The notes under the pieces are model-generated. The model was not told the origin of the DNA and searched no databases. It saw only the letters and a list, made by a program, of their open reading frames with translations. From the NCBI GenBank assembly GCA_964411875.1, contig CAYPMT010000129.1, positions 1-6,328 on the forward strand: 6,328 nt of DNA, in the 5' to 3' direction. Of this stretch, positions 5,381 to 6,328 are shown piece after piece (the stretch's first letter is position 1; every line of letters begins with the position of its first letter). The position numbers and the translations under genes were made by a program. The DNA comes from Aliikangiella sp964411875. GTDB lineage: Bacteria > Pseudomonadota > Gammaproteobacteria > Enterobacterales > Kangiellaceae.

Positions 5381-6328
5381 GTTAAAAAGAAATCGTTATA
5401 AAGTAGCCAAGCAACTAGCTTTATTACACTCTGGTGAAGATTTATCTGTTAAACAGCAGAGTTTAGATGGTTGGCAATCGGAAGATAAGGCTTACCAAGC
5501 TGAATATAAAGGAATGACTTATTTGCTTGCTAACATGGAAGGACTTGATAACGATCCTGATATTGCTAAATGGAAAGAAGAACCCATTTATAAAGATGTA
5601 AATGCTATTCAAACTCACAAAAAGAAATACTTAAGTTTATCCATTGCGGCAAGCTTCTTATTATTTTCTATCTTTGTGTTAAATCAATATTGGTTTAAAA
5701 GTGAAGCTTTACAGGTGGAGCAAGTTTCTCAACATGTTACTGCTATTGGTCAAACAAAAACGATTAACTTATCTGATGGAAGTATACTTACACTTAATTC
5801 AGGTAGTTTGATATCGGTTGATTTTGATGAATTCAGGCGGGGTATCACTTTACAGCGAGGCGAAGTTTATTTTGATGTTGCTCACGATAAAAGTCGACCC
5901 TTTACCGTAGATTTAGGTGCTCGCTCAGTGACAGTGCTAGGAACTAAGTTTAATTTGCGGCGCTCATTAAATGAGTTCACCTTAGCCGTTACAGAAGGAA
6001 AAGTTGCGGTTCATTTGCCTGGAGAAAACTTACAAGAAAATGTTCCAGAGTTAGTCGTTGCAGAAACTAAAAAAGTTGAATTAAACTCGTTTAAACAGCA
6101 TCACTTTAAAGCTGGTTGGGTTGCAAATTTTAATCTTAAGGAAAATAAATTAGCAAGCCTTAAGACAGACAAAATTAATCGTTATCAAGATTGGCGTGAT
6201 GCTATGATCGATGTGAATGGGGAGCCATTACTTAATGTTGTAAAGGAACTTAATCGTTATAGTCGTAAAAAAATTATTATTGAAGATCCTAATGTTATTG
6301 ATTTAAAAATGTATGGTATTTTAAGAAC
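5373..6328 (+). CDS. FecR-like anti-sigma/transmembrane sigma regulator (3' truncated)
   Basis: The gene starts at GTG 5373, overlaps the sigma gene by 8 bases, and stays open to the right edge, so 318 residues are visible and the C-terminus is missing. The order is that of FecR proteins. A cytoplasmic N-terminal DUF4880-like region (about 9-50), which binds the sigma factor, contains SGEDLSVKQQSLDGWQSED. A basic HKKKY is followed by one membrane helix (about 86-103), giving a cytoplasmic N-terminus. The periplasmic FecR domain (about 120-214) carries INLSDGSILTLNSGS (131-145), LQRGEVYFDVAHD (160-172), RPFTVDLG (175-182) and VTVLGTKFNLR (186-196). The DUF4974/STN-like C-terminal part starts at GEPLLNVVKELNRYSRKKI (283-301). 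Such proteins receive a signal from a TonB-dependent receptor and release or activate the sigma factor. Of the three tryptophans typical of the N-terminal region only Trp34 is seen; Gln14 and Tyr45 stand at the other two places. Confidence 0.93.
   Translation, partial: MSRLKRNRYKVAKQLALLHSGEDLSVKQQSLDGWQSEDKAYQAEYKGMTYLLANMEGLDNDPDIAKWKEEPIYKDVNAIQTHKKKYLSLSIAASFLLFSIFVLNQYWFKSEALQVEQVSQHVTAIGQTKTINLSDGSILTLNSGSLISVDFDEFRRGITLQRGEVYFDVAHDKSRPFTVDLGARSVTVLGTKFNLRRSLNEFTLAVTEGKVAVHLPGENLQENVPELVVAETKKVELNSFKQHHFKAGWVANFNLKENKLASLKTDKINRYQDWRDAMIDVNGEPLLNVVKELNRYSRKKIIIEDPNVIDLKMYGILR

Overview
The window is AT-rich chromosomal DNA from a Gram-negative bacterium, most likely a marine or halotolerant gammaproteobacterium. 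This rests on four things: an E. coli-type NhaA, a FecI/FecR sigma pair, a Tat-lipoprotein of the PhoX family, and a surface protein ending in a GlyGly-CTERM-like sorting tail. I cannot name the genus from the sequence. There is no sign of a phage, insertion sequence, CRISPR array, tRNA or rRNA.

Layout from left to right. (1) The 3' end of a surface protein gene (+) with a PKD/K319-like domain and a membrane/Arg tail. (2) A 312-base gap with two hairpins shaped like terminators, then a cluster of short inverted repeats just ahead of the next gene. (3) nhaA (+), a complete Na+/H+ antiporter gene. (4) A PhoX-family (DUF839) Tat lipoprotein gene (-), running convergently and overlapping the nhaA stop by 4 bases. 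(5) A class II glutamine amidotransferase gene of the YafJ/EgtC type (+), divergent from the PhoX gene across a short shared promoter region. (6) A FecI-like ECF sigma factor gene (+). (7) A FecR-like anti-sigma/regulator gene (+) that overlaps the sigma gene by 8 bases and runs off the right edge.

The sigma factor and FecR form a clear operon and a cell-surface signalling module. The usual third partner is a TonB-dependent receptor, which would lie beyond the right edge and is not visible. NhaA, the PhoX-like protein and the amidotransferase look like independent genes with no shared pathway evident.

Three of the annotated starts differ from the longest open frame: nhaA at 637, the PhoX-like gene at 3683 and the amidotransferase at 3779. 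The last is fixed by the need for a cysteine directly after the initiator Met. I found no clearly undescribed system. The points most worth checking are the dyad cluster upstream of nhaA, the tail-to-tail gene overlap, the variant GlyGly-CTERM tail, and the loss of conserved tryptophans in the FecR N-terminus.
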